The position numbers and the translations under genes are program-made. A DNA stretch of 40,821 bases from Gammaproteobacteria bacterium (GTDB lineage: Bacteria; Pseudomonadota; Gammaproteobacteria; Pseudomonadales; Azotimanducaceae): positions 1 to 40,821 of the forward strand of contig VXLJ01000036.1 of assembly GCA_009841635.1 (NCBI GenBank), in the 5' to 3' direction. Within the stretch, counting starts at the first letter, position 1. The number at the start of each line of letters is the position of its first letter. The notes under the pieces were generated by a model. That model worked only from the letters and a program-made list of their open reading frames with translations. It ran no database searches and was not told the DNA's origin. Of this stretch, positions 15,362 through 23,847 are shown one piece after another.

Positions 15362-17170
15362 ATGAAAAATCGCAATATCGCGATTATCGCTCACGTAGAC
15401 CACGGTAAGACGACGCTTGTTGATCGCTTATTGCAGGAAACTGTATTCAATGAGCGACAAAAGATTGTTGAACGGGTAATGGATAGCAACGATCTAGAAC
15501 GTGAACGTGGCATCACCATTCTTGCCAAAACAACTGCAGTTGAATACAACGATATTCGCATCAATATTGTGGATACCCCCGGCCATGCCGATTTCGGCGG
15601 TGAAGTGGAGCGTGTTCTTGCAATGGTGGATTCGGTTTTGCTTCTCGTCGATGCGGTTGAAGGACCTATGCCGCAAACTCGGTTTGTCACTGCCAAAGCA
15701 TTCGCGGCGGGCCTACATCCGATTGTGGTCGTTAACAAAGTAGATCGTCCTGGAGCGCGACCTGAAAAGGTTGTGGAAGAAGTATTCGATCTATTCGCTT
15801 CGCTTGATTGCACGGACGAACAACTGGACTTTCCAGTGGTATTTGCATCGGCGTTACTTGGTCAATCTGGCCTGGATGCACATGGTCTCGAGGATTCGAT
15901 GAAACCCATTCTTGAGATGATCGTAGATTGCGTACCAGAGCCACCGATTATTGAAGGACCTTTTCAAATGCAGGTCTGCACGCTTGATTACTCACCTTAT
16001 ATCGGCGTTATCGGCATTGGGCGTGTCCGACGTGGCGTAGTCGCCGCAAAGTCTCCGGTAAAAGTCATTAGTAAAAACGCCGAGGTTCGAGACGCCCGGT
16101 TGATGTCCATCCGTGCGAATCGAGGTCTTGAGCGCGTTGATCTAGAAACAGCGACCGCGGGAGACATCGTTTGCGTGGCCGGAATCGATGGACTAGAGGT
16201 TTCCGAGACGATTTGTGATCCGAAAGCACCAGAGTCTTTGCCCAATCTAACGGTTGACGAACCCACCGTTACCATGGCATTTCAGGTCAATACATCACCG
16301 TTAGCAGGTCAAGAAGGTGAATTTCTCACCAGTCGTCACCTGAAGGAGCGACTCTTTGAGGAAGCGATGCACAACGTAGCATTGCGTGTGGAAACTACGG
16401 ATACGGCCGATATATTCAATGTGAGCGGTCGAGGCGAACTGCATCTAACGATTCTGATCGAAACCATGCGCAGGGAAGGCTTCGAATTAGCCGTATCCAG
16501 GCCTAAGGTAATCACTCGAAAAATCGCCGGTGTCCTCGAAGAACCGTTTGAAACCGTGTCGTTGAGTGTTGAGCTGCAACACCAAGGTTCTGTGATGGAA
16601 TTGATGGGGGCTCGCCGTGCCACGATAGAAGATATCTCAAATGAAGGAATTGATCGCATTCGCTTGACCTATCTTGTTGCAACACGCGCACTCAGCGGGT
16701 TTCGATCCGTCTTTAGTACAGAAACATCTGGAACCGGCATCATGACGTTCGGTTCTGCAGGCTACTCAGTATTTGAAAGCAAACTTGATACTAAGCGGCA
16801 TAACGGTGTGCTCGTATCGAACTGCGGAGGTAAGTCTGTTGCTTACGCGCTGTTCCAACTTCAAGAGCGCGGTCAACTTTTGGTTGGTGCTGGTGAGGTC
16901 CTCTACGAAGGCATGGTCGTTGGTATCCACAACAAGGCCAACGATCTTGTCGTAAATCCAACCAAAGAGAAAAAACTGACAAATATTCGGGCGGCCGGGA
17001 GCGACGAAAACGTCTTGCTTACTCCACCCATTAAATTTACGTTAGAACGTGCGCTTGAGTTCATTGCTGACGATGAACTCTTGGAAGTGACACCCGCGGC
17101 GATTCGCATTCGAAAACGACATCTCACCGAACAAGCACGAAAGCAGAACCTTCGAGCTATTGCTGCATGA
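15362..17170 (+). CDS. typA: GTP-binding translational regulator TypA/BipA
   Basis: A 602-residue EF-G-like GTPase that binds ribosomes and assists 50S assembly, growth at low temperature and stress responses. The G motifs are complete: AHVDHGKTTL (P-loop, residues 10-19), RGITILAK (switch I), DTPGHADFGGEV (G3), and NKVDRPGARP (G4). Domains III/V and the BipA-specific C-terminal domain follow, with GRGELHLTILIETMRREG, KPKVI-like residues and a KANDLVVNPTKEKKLTNIRAAG segment that is diagnostic for TypA. Length is normal. It has its own upstream gap after the hairpin at 15295 and probably its own promoter, though no clear hexamers were identified. Confidence 0.97.
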   Translation: MKNRNIAIIAHVDHGKTTLVDRLLQETVFNERQKIVERVMDSNDLERERGITILAKTTAVEYNDIRINIVDTPGHADFGGEVERVLAMVDSVLLLVDAVEGPMPQTRFVTAKAFAAGLHPIVVVNKVDRPGARPEKVVEEVFDLFASLDCTDEQLDFPVVFASALLGQSGLDAHGLEDSMKPILEMIVDCVPEPPIIEGPFQMQVCTLDYSPYIGVIGIGRVRRGVVAAKSPVKVISKNAEVRDARLMSIRANRGLERVDLETATAGDIVCVAGIDGLEVSETICDPKAPESLPNLTVDEPTVTMAFQVNTSPLAGQEGEFLTSRHLKERLFEEAMHNVALRVETTDTADIFNVSGRGELHLTILIETMRREGFELAVSRPKVITRKIAGVLEEPFETVSLSVELQHQGSVMELMGARRATIEDISNEGIDRIRLTYLVATRALSGFRSVFSTETSGTGIMTFGSAGYSVFESKLDTKRHNGVLVSNCGGKSVAYALFQLQERGQLLVGAGEVLYEGMVVGIHNKANDLVVNPTKEKKLTNIRAAGSDENVLLTPPIKFTLERALEFIADDELLEVTPAAIRIRKRHLTEQARKQNLRAIAA

Positions 17171-17400
17171 ACAGGGTAGGCGTCGATACCTTTTAAGAGA
17201 GATGCTTGCAGAAGGTTGGGAGAAGTTAGAACGACCTACGTTGAAACCGGAATACCTTAGCTTCGCAATGCCTCTAAAATCAATTGAAAGCAGTCATGGG
17301 TTAATGCGCTGCAGGTACTTAGGTATTGCTTGCGTACTTGGCAATAACCTGATGAATGTTCAATTGAAACTAGTTGCCTGAATATGAGCGCATCCCTATC

Positions 17401-18570
17401 GTGACCTACGTCGCCATACCCAAATCGATTGACGACCTTACGAAGTCTTGGTTGCAGTCGGCGCTTTCTCATTCGACCAATGAGTCAATTGGGCAAATCG
17501 AACGGTTAGATATTGAGACAATCGGTACGGGAGTTGGCTTGATTGGTTGTCTTTATCGTTGCAACTTGACGTACGAATCAGACCAAAACGCGGGTCCAGC
17601 CAGCGTTGTCGTCAAGATACGATCAGACGTTCCAGAAAGCAGAAAAGTCGCGAAGACATTTCAACTGTATGAAAAGGAGGTTGCGTTCTATCGCGATATG
17701 GCAACCGCTACGCCTATCGCAGTGCCACACCCCTATTTTTGTGCATTTGACTCCCAAACTCATGACTTTGTTCTGGTGCTTGAAGATCTCAATGATTTTC
17801 AAGTCACTAGCCAGCTCGAAGGCGGCACTGAAGAACAAGCTCGAATCGCAATTCGCAACGTTGCGACATTGCACGGCACATTCTGGAATCGAACTAATGA
17901 ACCGCCATTACGAAATTACTTTTCCCTTCTAGAGCCGTCTGTTATTCTGAAAATGCATGTGGGCTTTCGACGCAGCGTCCCGAAAGTCCTTGAGGTCTTT
18001 GACGCCGATTTGTCTCCGTCTTCAAAGAAGCTGATTCGAGCACTCGGAGATACGTTCGCCGGTCATTACGACGAAATAGGGAACTTCCCACTCACGCTTA
18101 CTCACAACGACTACCGATTAGACAACATGTTCTTTGGTAATACCGATGAACGTGAGTTGGTGGTTATTGATTGGCAGACCCATGGCATTGGCGTCGGCAT
18201 GACGGACGTCGCTTACTTCATGGCAGGAAGCCTGCCATCGGATGTACGTAAGAAAGTCGAAAAGGAACTCGTGGCTGAATATCACGACATCACGAGTCGC
18301 ATAGGCAACGCTGAGTGGAGTGAGACCGAGTGTTGGGAGGCATACCGACAGAGTTTTGTCGTGGCGATGACAGTCCCCGTCATTGCAGCTGGCGAGCTTT
18401 CGTTAGAGATAGAGGGTGCGTTCGAGTTGGTCCAAACAGGCATTCAGCGGATGAACACCGCGCTAGACGAACTAGAAGTGGCAGAGTTCATGCCACAACG
18501 CAAGAGTATCTTCTCTAAACCTGGTTTGCGGTCCGCTTTCGCTAATCAACTAACTCGTTTTGTGTCATAG
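17401..18570 (+). CDS. CHK-kinase-like / aminoglycoside-phosphotransferase-fold protein
   Basis: A kinase-fold protein of about 389 residues, resembling the CHK kinase-like/ecdysteroid-kinase group found in bacteria that also have many acyl-CoA genes. The catalytic loop reads THNDYRLDNMFF (Asp and Asn of the HxDxxxxN motif), followed by VVIDWQTHGIG with the metal-binding Asp; an upstream KIRSD strand offers the ATP-binding Lys and FVLVLEDLND is the hinge. The substrate is unknown; a small hydroxyl or amino compound is expected. I chose the GTG at 17401 because the product then begins MTYVAIPKSIDDLTKSWL, as in relatives; a TTG at 17374 adds nine residues. The gene ends 9 bases before a strong hairpin. 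Confidence 0.8.
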   Translation: MTYVAIPKSIDDLTKSWLQSALSHSTNESIGQIERLDIETIGTGVGLIGCLYRCNLTYESDQNAGPASVVVKIRSDVPESRKVAKTFQLYEKEVAFYRDMATATPIAVPHPYFCAFDSQTHDFVLVLEDLNDFQVTSQLEGGTEEQARIAIRNVATLHGTFWNRTNEPPLRNYFSLLEPSVILKMHVGFRRSVPKVLEVFDADLSPSSKKLIRALGDTFAGHYDEIGNFPLTLTHNDYRLDNMFFGNTDERELVVIDWQTHGIGVGMTDVAYFMAGSLPSDVRKKVEKELVAEYHDITSRIGNAEWSETECWEAYRQSFVVAMTVPVIAAGELSLEIEGAFELVQTGIQRMNTALDELEVAEFMPQRKSIFSKPGLRSAFANQLTRFVS

Positions 18571-18579
18571 GCACCTCGT

Positions 18580-18610
18580 GACGTGCAACAATGTTCACAT
18601 GTTGCACGTC
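18580..18610. terminator. Strong hairpin between convergent genes, probable two-way terminator
   Basis: Perfect 11-base inverted repeat: GACGTGCAACA (18580-18590) and TGTTGCACGTC (18600-18610) with a 9-base loop. It sits in the 58-base gap between two converging genes, the usual place for a bidirectional terminator, but has no T tract on either strand. A regulator site or 3'-end stabilising hairpin is the alternative. Confidence 0.55.
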
Positions 18611-18628
18611 GTGTCAGTGTAGCTTGAA

Positions 18629-20266
18629 CTACTGTTCGGCAGAAATCTGAATTTCTTTATCCGTTATGAATTCAAGTAGTGCTGGTTGGCCATCCTTCGT
18701 TGCAGTGACGCCGCGCTGCAATGCACCTTGAATGTCGTTTGGATCCGTGATTCGTTCGCCATATCCGCCAAATGCTTTGGCCATGTCAGCGTAATTACCA
18801 GATATATCTGTCGAACCGTATTTTTCTTGCGCAACTTGCATGATCGGGATTTCGATTGCCATCGAGAAGTTGTTCATCAAGACCGACAGGATTGGGATTT
18901 GTTCGCGCGCTGCAGTTTCGAAATCCATCCCGGTGAAACCGATGGCGGCATCTCCCCATACATTGATACACGTCTTCTCAGGCTGCGCGACTTTCGCCCC
19001 CATCGCTAAGCCCAAGCCATAGCCTAACTGGGTCGTTTTTCCCCACCCAATGTAAGACAACGGCTGCGTGCTAGTCCAGAATGGGGAAAGCTGGTCACGA
19101 GGACTACCTGCATCATGGGTGATGATGGTGTTATCGATGTCCACGGCATTTTGCAACTCGTTAAGCACACGATAGGGATTAATAGGTGCTTCATTGTTGG
19201 TGCGCTTGGCATGCCATTCAGTTAACCAAGCACTACGCAATTCGGCAATACGTTGTTGAACCTTGCCACGTCGGGCTTCCGCGTGCGCGTGGTCTCGATC
19301 CGCCATTGCACCCAACAAGCTTTGTAACGCGAGTTTTGCGTCGCCAATCAAGGCGTATTGCGCTTCTACGTCCTTATTCAGGTCCATCGGATCCAATGTC
19401 GCATGAATGATGGTCTTGCCTCGTGGCATCGGCACGCCGAAGCCAGTCAACGCAAAACTGCACCCAATACCGAGAATGACGTCCGCTTCGTTTAAGAATG
19501 TTTTCACCGCACGAGGATTGGCGCGACCGCCTGAACCTAGCGCAAGCCCATGCGTTTCATTAAAGGAACTCTTGCCTTCAAGACTGGTGGTTACAGGGAT
19601 CTGCCACTCTTCTGCAAGCGCCGTTAACTCATCCCAAGCTTTGGCGTAATGAACGCCTTGACCAGCATAAATGACCGGTCTTTCCGCATTGGCGAGCACC
19701 TCCGCGGCCACATCGACATCTTTGGGATCAGGGGCAGTGCGTGTCGCGAACGCAGGTTTGTAGTCCCAATTTTCAGGTACTTCCTCGCCGAATAAATCGA
19801 CTGGAATCTCAATCTGAACAGGACCGGGCCGACCGTTGCGGAGTTGAAAGAACGCCCGGCGCATGACTTCGGGTAACGCTCGTCCCATCGTAAGTGGTTC
19901 AGACCACTTGGTGACATGTTTGGTGTTGAGTGTAGAGTTGTAATTCGGATAGTAGTTAGCTAAGCGTCTTGGGTAACCAGCTGGCAAGACAAGAATCGGC
20001 GATGATTCCGAATAAGCCTGCGCAATGCCGCCAAATGCATTTTCTGCGCCAGGTCCATGTTGCATGCAAAACGTACCAATCTTCTCACCTGAAGATAGTC
20101 GAGAATAGGCGTCTGCCATGTGTAGACCGATACGTTCTTGTCGGCATATCACGGTTCGAATGTCAGCGCGCGCCGCGGCCTCAATGATCGTGTTCACAGG
20201 ATAGGCGAATAAAACATCGACACCTTCCTGCTTCAATACGTGCGCAATGCCATCTGCTACGTTCAA
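18629..20266 (-). CDS. Thiamine-pyrophosphate-dependent enzyme (acetolactate synthase/decarboxylase-like)
   Basis: A 545-residue member of the TPP-dependent two-substrate enzyme family. I chose the TTG at 20266 (then NVADGIAHVLKQEGV) because AGGAG lies 6 bases upstream at 20277-20273 and family members start here; the frame to 20353 adds 29 unrelated residues. The N-terminal PYR domain has the FAYPVN segment and the cofactor-activating Glu in CRQERIGLHMADAY; the middle domain has IYAGQGVHYAKA; the C-terminal PP domain has the GDAAIGFTGMDFETAAR and MNNFSMA motif for Mg-TPP binding. The substrate is not clear: 2-oxoacid decarboxylase, carboligase and sulfoacetaldehyde acetyltransferase-like roles all remain possible. 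It ends 18 bases before the hairpin at 18580-18610. Confidence 0.88.
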   Translation of the reverse strand: MNVADGIAHVLKQEGVDVLFAYPVNTIIEAAARADIRTVICRQERIGLHMADAYSRLSSGEKIGTFCMQHGPGAENAFGGIAQAYSESSPILVLPAGYPRRLANYYPNYNSTLNTKHVTKWSEPLTMGRALPEVMRRAFFQLRNGRPGPVQIEIPVDLFGEEVPENWDYKPAFATRTAPDPKDVDVAAEVLANAERPVIYAGQGVHYAKAWDELTALAEEWQIPVTTSLEGKSSFNETHGLALGSGGRANPRAVKTFLNEADVILGIGCSFALTGFGVPMPRGKTIIHATLDPMDLNKDVEAQYALIGDAKLALQSLLGAMADRDHAHAEARRGKVQQRIAELRSAWLTEWHAKRTNNEAPINPYRVLNELQNAVDIDNTIITHDAGSPRDQLSPFWTSTQPLSYIGWGKTTQLGYGLGLAMGAKVAQPEKTCINVWGDAAIGFTGMDFETAAREQIPILSVLMNNFSMAIEIPIMQVAQEKYGSTDISGNYADMAKAFGGYGERITDPNDIQGALQRGVTATKDGQPALLEFITDKEIQISAEQ

Positions 20267-20496
20267 GGTACACTCCTGCCGTTCGCAAAAGCGTGGTAGT
20301 TTACAAGTGCGAGATGCCGTAATCCCTAGCTCGCCGTCGAATATTCGGATCATGAGCAGCTACTTCACGTGACTCAAAATCCTCAAAAATACAATGAATT
20401 ACTGAATCGCTAACTAGGCGCTTACTTGCGCTAAACATCACCATCTATGCGATTCAAAACAAACTTTTACTGACAGCAGCACGAGGTCGCGCAAGC

Positions 20497-21573
20497 TTGA
20501 GTTGGTCTGAAATCTGGCTGTGGGTTCAAGACAACACTTGGGTTGCAACCGTATTCCTCATCATACTAGGCAGCCTAGTAGGACGATTGGTCGTTAAGTT
20601 CGTCTTCGATCGGCTTGAACGCGTATCGAGCGCGACCGAAAACGTATATGACGACGCTTTTATTCACGTCGCAAGACAACCAGTGGGTTGGGCGATTTTG
20701 ATTTTCGGCATTCTTGCAGCGGCGGCGGTCGTACGCGATAACACAGCCGCTGGTATTTTGGACGTTGTGCCGCAAGTACGCGAGGTCACCGCTATCGCTT
20801 TGCTAGTCTGGTTCGCCGTGCGGTTCATTCGCAAAGTGTCGGATACGCTCGCTGGGCAACAGAAAGACAAAGACGACGTTGCAACCATCGATGCAGTCGG
20901 CAAACTACTGCGCGTGTCGGTCATGATCACCGGATTTCTCATTGCTCTGCAGTCCCTGGGTTTTAGCATTGAAGGTGTCCTAGCGTTCGGCGGTATTGGT
21001 GGCATCGCGTTGGGCTTTGCCGCGCGCGACATGTTGGCAAACTTTTTCGGCGCTTTCCTACTACTTCTAGACAAACCGTTTGCAGTTGGTGATTGGATTC
21101 GTTCTAGTCAAATGGAAATAGAAGGCACGGTAGAGCACATTGGGTGGCGTGTGACACGCATTCGTACGTTCGATAAAAGACCTCTATATGTACCGAATTC
21201 AAACTTCAGCAATATCACGATCGAAAACCCAAGTCGTATGACGAATCGGCGCATAAATGAAACAATCGGCATTCGCTACGACGATGTCAGTATCCTGCCA
21301 TACGTGCTAGCGGACGTTCGCACGATGTTGAAAGAGCACATTGAAATCGACAAGAACCAGATTCTCATGGTTAACTTGAACGAATTCAATGATTCTTCTG
21401 CCGATTTCTTCATCTACACCTTCACTATTACCACCGATTGGGCGAGATTTCACGAAATCAAAGAGGACGTCTTGCTCAAGATTGCACAAATCATTGAGGG
21501 CCATGGCGCAGAAATTGCATTTCCAACCCAAACGGTGCACATTCACCAAGCAGTCTTGGCAGAAAAGTCATAA
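20497..21573 (+). CDS. MscS-family mechanosensitive ion channel
   Basis: A 358-residue inner-membrane channel. Hydrophobic helices lie near residues 15-35, 63-80 and 92-110, then the pore-lining helix and beta domain: VLAFGGIGGIALGFAARDMLANFFGAFLLLLDKPFAVGDWI is the hallmark of MscS (Gly/Ala-rich TM3). The cytoplasmic part contains TRIRTFDKRPLYVPNSNF and ITIENPSRM. It should open under hypo-osmotic shock and release solutes. The start is a TTG at 20497 with a weak GAGG about 10 bases upstream. The next gene begins 2 bases after its stop, so it probably shares a message with the purine salvage pair, without an obvious functional tie. Confidence 0.92.
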   Translation: MSWSEIWLWVQDNTWVATVFLIILGSLVGRLVVKFVFDRLERVSSATENVYDDAFIHVARQPVGWAILIFGILAAAAVVRDNTAAGILDVVPQVREVTAIALLVWFAVRFIRKVSDTLAGQQKDKDDVATIDAVGKLLRVSVMITGFLIALQSLGFSIEGVLAFGGIGGIALGFAARDMLANFFGAFLLLLDKPFAVGDWIRSSQMEIEGTVEHIGWRVTRIRTFDKRPLYVPNSNFSNITIENPSRMTNRRINETIGIRYDDVSILPYVLADVRTMLKEHIEIDKNQILMVNLNEFNDSSADFFIYTFTITTDWARFHEIKEDVLLKIAQIIEGHGAEIAFPTQTVHIHQAVLAEKS

Positions 21574-21575
21574 CC

Positions 21576-22097
21576 ATGGATATTCCCACCAACTTCTCCA
21601 TGTTGTTCAGTAACGAGGAGATCGAACGGGCCATCGATCGCGTTGCTGTTGGCTTGAATATCGAACTAGAAGGCAAGGACGTTGTATTTGTCTGCGTCAT
21701 GCATGGAGGCTTGCCGTTCACGTGGGATTTGATGCGTCGTGTGGATTTCAACGTCTCGCTTGATTTTGTTCGGGTCCAACGTTACGACGGTACGACAGGT
21801 GGTCAGTTGCGAACCGAGCGTGATTACGCATTAGACCTTCATGGCAAGCACGTTGTGGTAGTCGATGACGTACTGGACCGAGGCGTTACGCTTAGCAAGT
21901 TGTACGAACGCTTTTCTTGTATGGCCGAGCAGGTTTGGAGCGCTGTGTTGTGCGATAAAAAGTGCTTGCGCGAAGTGGACATCGAAGCGGATTTTGTGGC
22001 TTTGAATGCGCCCGACCGATATTTGATTGGGCGTGGTATGGATATGGACGGCATGTATCGACAGCTACCAGCAATCTATGCCATGAATGACGAATAA
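21576..22097 (+). CDS. hpt: Hypoxanthine phosphoribosyltransferase
   Basis: A 173-residue type I phosphoribosyltransferase. It would convert hypoxanthine (and perhaps guanine) with PRPP to IMP (GMP). The PRPP-binding motif VVVVDDVLDRGVTL sits near residues 91-104, the PPi loop is VCVMHGGLPF near 42, the flexible loop RYDGTTGGQLRTERD follows the first domain, and the base-recognition segment is in the C-terminal DRYLIGRGMDMDGMYRQLPAIYAM. The ATG is 2 bases after the MscS stop. It overlaps the following phosphorylase gene by 11 bases; because that enzyme releases hypoxanthine, the overlap makes biochemical sense. Confidence 0.9.
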   Translation: MDIPTNFSMLFSNEEIERAIDRVAVGLNIELEGKDVVFVCVMHGGLPFTWDLMRRVDFNVSLDFVRVQRYDGTTGGQLRTERDYALDLHGKHVVVVDDVLDRGVTLSKLYERFSCMAEQVWSAVLCDKKCLREVDIEADFVALNAPDRYLIGRGMDMDGMYRQLPAIYAMNDE

Positions 22098-22827
22098 CTT
22101 GCTAGCGTTTATCGTAAGCGGCACGCTACGATCTGCATTCGACGAGCCGGTAAGGCTGGAGCGCGTTAACACGCAATTTGGTTCGCCTTCCGCTCCTCTG
22201 GCGATTCATGAAATTGACGGTAAAGCTTGTGCTGTGTTGTTTCGGCATGGTGTCGACAGCCACATTGCGGCACATAAAGTCAACTATCGAGCGAATATTT
22301 GGGCGTTGCATTCGATCGGAGTTACACACCTAGCAGCTTATGCAACGACCGGCAGTGTCGACCCAGACTTGCGAATCGGTGCTTACATGGTGCCGGATCA
22401 AATCATTGACTACACGCATAGTCGAAAGGGCAGTTTTGGAATACCTGGCGTAGCAGAGCACTTTGATTTCTCATTCCCATTTACCTCACCCATGCGGACC
22501 GCAGTACTTGAAGCTGCAAATGAGGCTGATCTAGCTCCAATCGACGGAGGCACGTATGCGTGTACTCAAGGTCCGCGCTATGAAACTGCTGCAGAGATTG
22601 CTAAATATGGCCGTGATGGTTGTTCGATCGTTGGCATGACGTTGATGCCAGAAGCAGCATTGGCCCGTCAGCTTGGCTTGGAATACGCGGCACTTGCATT
22701 CGTTATGAATCCGGGTGCCGGAATTGACGGTAAAGCGGTCGACATACCTGGTTCGCTTAAGTACACGGACGCCGCGCTCCTTTCGCTCAAAGCGTTCAAT
22801 AAAGCACTAATCAAGCGCATCCCATAG
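22087..22827 (+). CDS. S-methyl-5'-thioinosine phosphorylase-like enzyme (PNP/MTAP family)
   Basis: A 246-residue member of the MTAP/PNP family closest in pattern to Pseudomonas S-methyl-5'-thioinosine phosphorylase, which splits methylthioinosine to hypoxanthine and 5-methylthioribose-1-phosphate. Shared motifs: FRHGVDSHIAAHKVNYRANIWAL, TQGPRYETAAEI, VGMTLMPEAALAR and a C-terminal MNPGAG. Unusual: the N-terminal phosphate loop, normally GGTGL, reads VSGTLRS, and the NAVGG strand region reads YATTGSVDP, so the phosphate and ribose contacts are altered. It overlaps hpt by 11 bases on one side and csiV (opposite strand) by 21 bases on the other. Methionine and purine salvage is the likely role. 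Confidence 0.85.
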   Translation: MTNNLLAFIVSGTLRSAFDEPVRLERVNTQFGSPSAPLAIHEIDGKACAVLFRHGVDSHIAAHKVNYRANIWALHSIGVTHLAAYATTGSVDPDLRIGAYMVPDQIIDYTHSRKGSFGIPGVAEHFDFSFPFTSPMRTAVLEAANEADLAPIDGGTYACTQGPRYETAAEIAKYGRDGCSIVGMTLMPEAALARQLGLEYAALAFVMNPGAGIDGKAVDIPGSLKYTDAALLSLKAFNKALIKRIP

Positions 22828-23847
22828 CGTCTGTAGTTCGTTCGGCAATTCAAGGCGAACGACCTCCGCGAGAATGCCAAATCTTGGGTGATCAAAGTAA
22901 TGTACATCGTTGCGATTCATGCGTCGCGTTTCTTTGAGCTCGAACACTGGACGTTTTAGATTCGCGTGCTCTTCTGGCAAATCGAGCCATACATGCACGT
23001 CTAGATGGATGAAGCGACCTTTCGTGACATTGAAATAGCCTTCAAAGGTATATTGGTTGAAAGACTGAAAGAAAACACGTTGCGACTGATCATTACGACC
23101 GAGAACCAGTTGATGCCACTTAAAGTGCTTGATCACATCAACGCCATTGGTACGCAGACGAGCACCGGTTCGTGGTAAGCGCACGTTGCTCTCATTCATG
23201 ACAAAACTCGTCGACGCAAGTTCTCGCACATGCTCGTCGACTAGTGATTCGACCTCCTCGCGAGTTGGCGAAGGTGCTTCGTTATAGGTCAATTCGTCGG
23301 TTTCTGCAGTTTCTTCAACTAGTTCATCGTCCTGCTCTTCTTCTTGATCATCAAACGCAAGGGCGAGCGTCGAAAACCAACCGCCATATGGCAAACGATT
23401 AAACGCCGTAATAAATAAATCGTCATAACTTTGTTCAGGATTCAGCAACCAGTCAGGGAATTCCCATTGAGTTAGTGCGTCTTCGCCATGCTCGTCAGAA
23501 GTGATTGCACTGTCGAATTCGAAATCACTACTGAAAAACCAAGGATGTGAACCTGTGGATAAATCCACTTCACTAGACCGCATTTGGATAGCAGCCCGTT
23601 CCTTTTCAGTTAGGGCGAATGCGAGAAAGTTGGTGGAGGCAAGGGGTGGCGCTTCAACCACAAGGTTTTCACCACGCTGTTTTAACTCATCAGTCAAAGG
23701 CGGCGTTTGCTCAAGATTGGCTTTAGGCTGAAGAAACAGTATGACTTCAATCTCATACCAGTCTGATAACGGTTCGTCAGCTTGGCCGTAAATAGCGAAC
23801 CAACCCCACACGATCAGTGCCGCTATATTACGTTGGATTTGAGTCAC
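22807..23847 (-). CDS. csiV: CsiV-family periplasmic protein (DUF2803)
   Basis: A 346-residue exported protein. I chose the GTG at 23847, which overlaps the mfd stop as GTGA and has AAGG just upstream; it then starts with a signal peptide (MTQIQRNIAALIVWGWF, ending near GQA). The mature N-terminus DWYEIEVILFLQP and the C-terminal YFDHPRFGILAEVVRLELP match CsiV, which in Vibrio cholerae is a periplasmic peptidoglycan-binding partner in D-amino-acid sensing and cell-shape control. The middle (residues about 155-210) is acidic and probably disordered. The mfd–csiV–phosphorylase neighbourhood is also seen in Pseudomonas (established knowledge, from memory). Confidence 0.85.
   Translation of the reverse strand: MTQIQRNIAALIVWGWFAIYGQADEPLSDWYEIEVILFLQPKANLEQTPPLTDELKQRGENLVVEAPPLASTNFLAFALTEKERAAIQMRSSEVDLSTGSHPWFFSSDFEFDSAITSDEHGEDALTQWEFPDWLLNPEQSYDDLFITAFNRLPYGGWFSTLALAFDDQEEEQDDELVEETAETDELTYNEAPSPTREEVESLVDEHVRELASTSFVMNESNVRLPRTGARLRTNGVDVIKHFKWHQLVLGRNDQSQRVFFQSFNQYTFEGYFNVTKGRFIHLDVHVWLDLPEEHANLKRPVFELKETRRMNRNDVHYFDHPRFGILAEVVRLELPNELQTLWDALD

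Noticed and set aside
15391-15813. Minus-strand 140-residue frame inside typA
   Set aside because: Antisense shadow of the GTPase domain, Ser/Arg/Thr-rich, no start signal.
17160-17381. Frame of 73 residues between typA and the kinase gene
   Set aside because: Starts inside the end of typA, no ribosome binding site, low-complexity Leu/Arg-rich product without family features.
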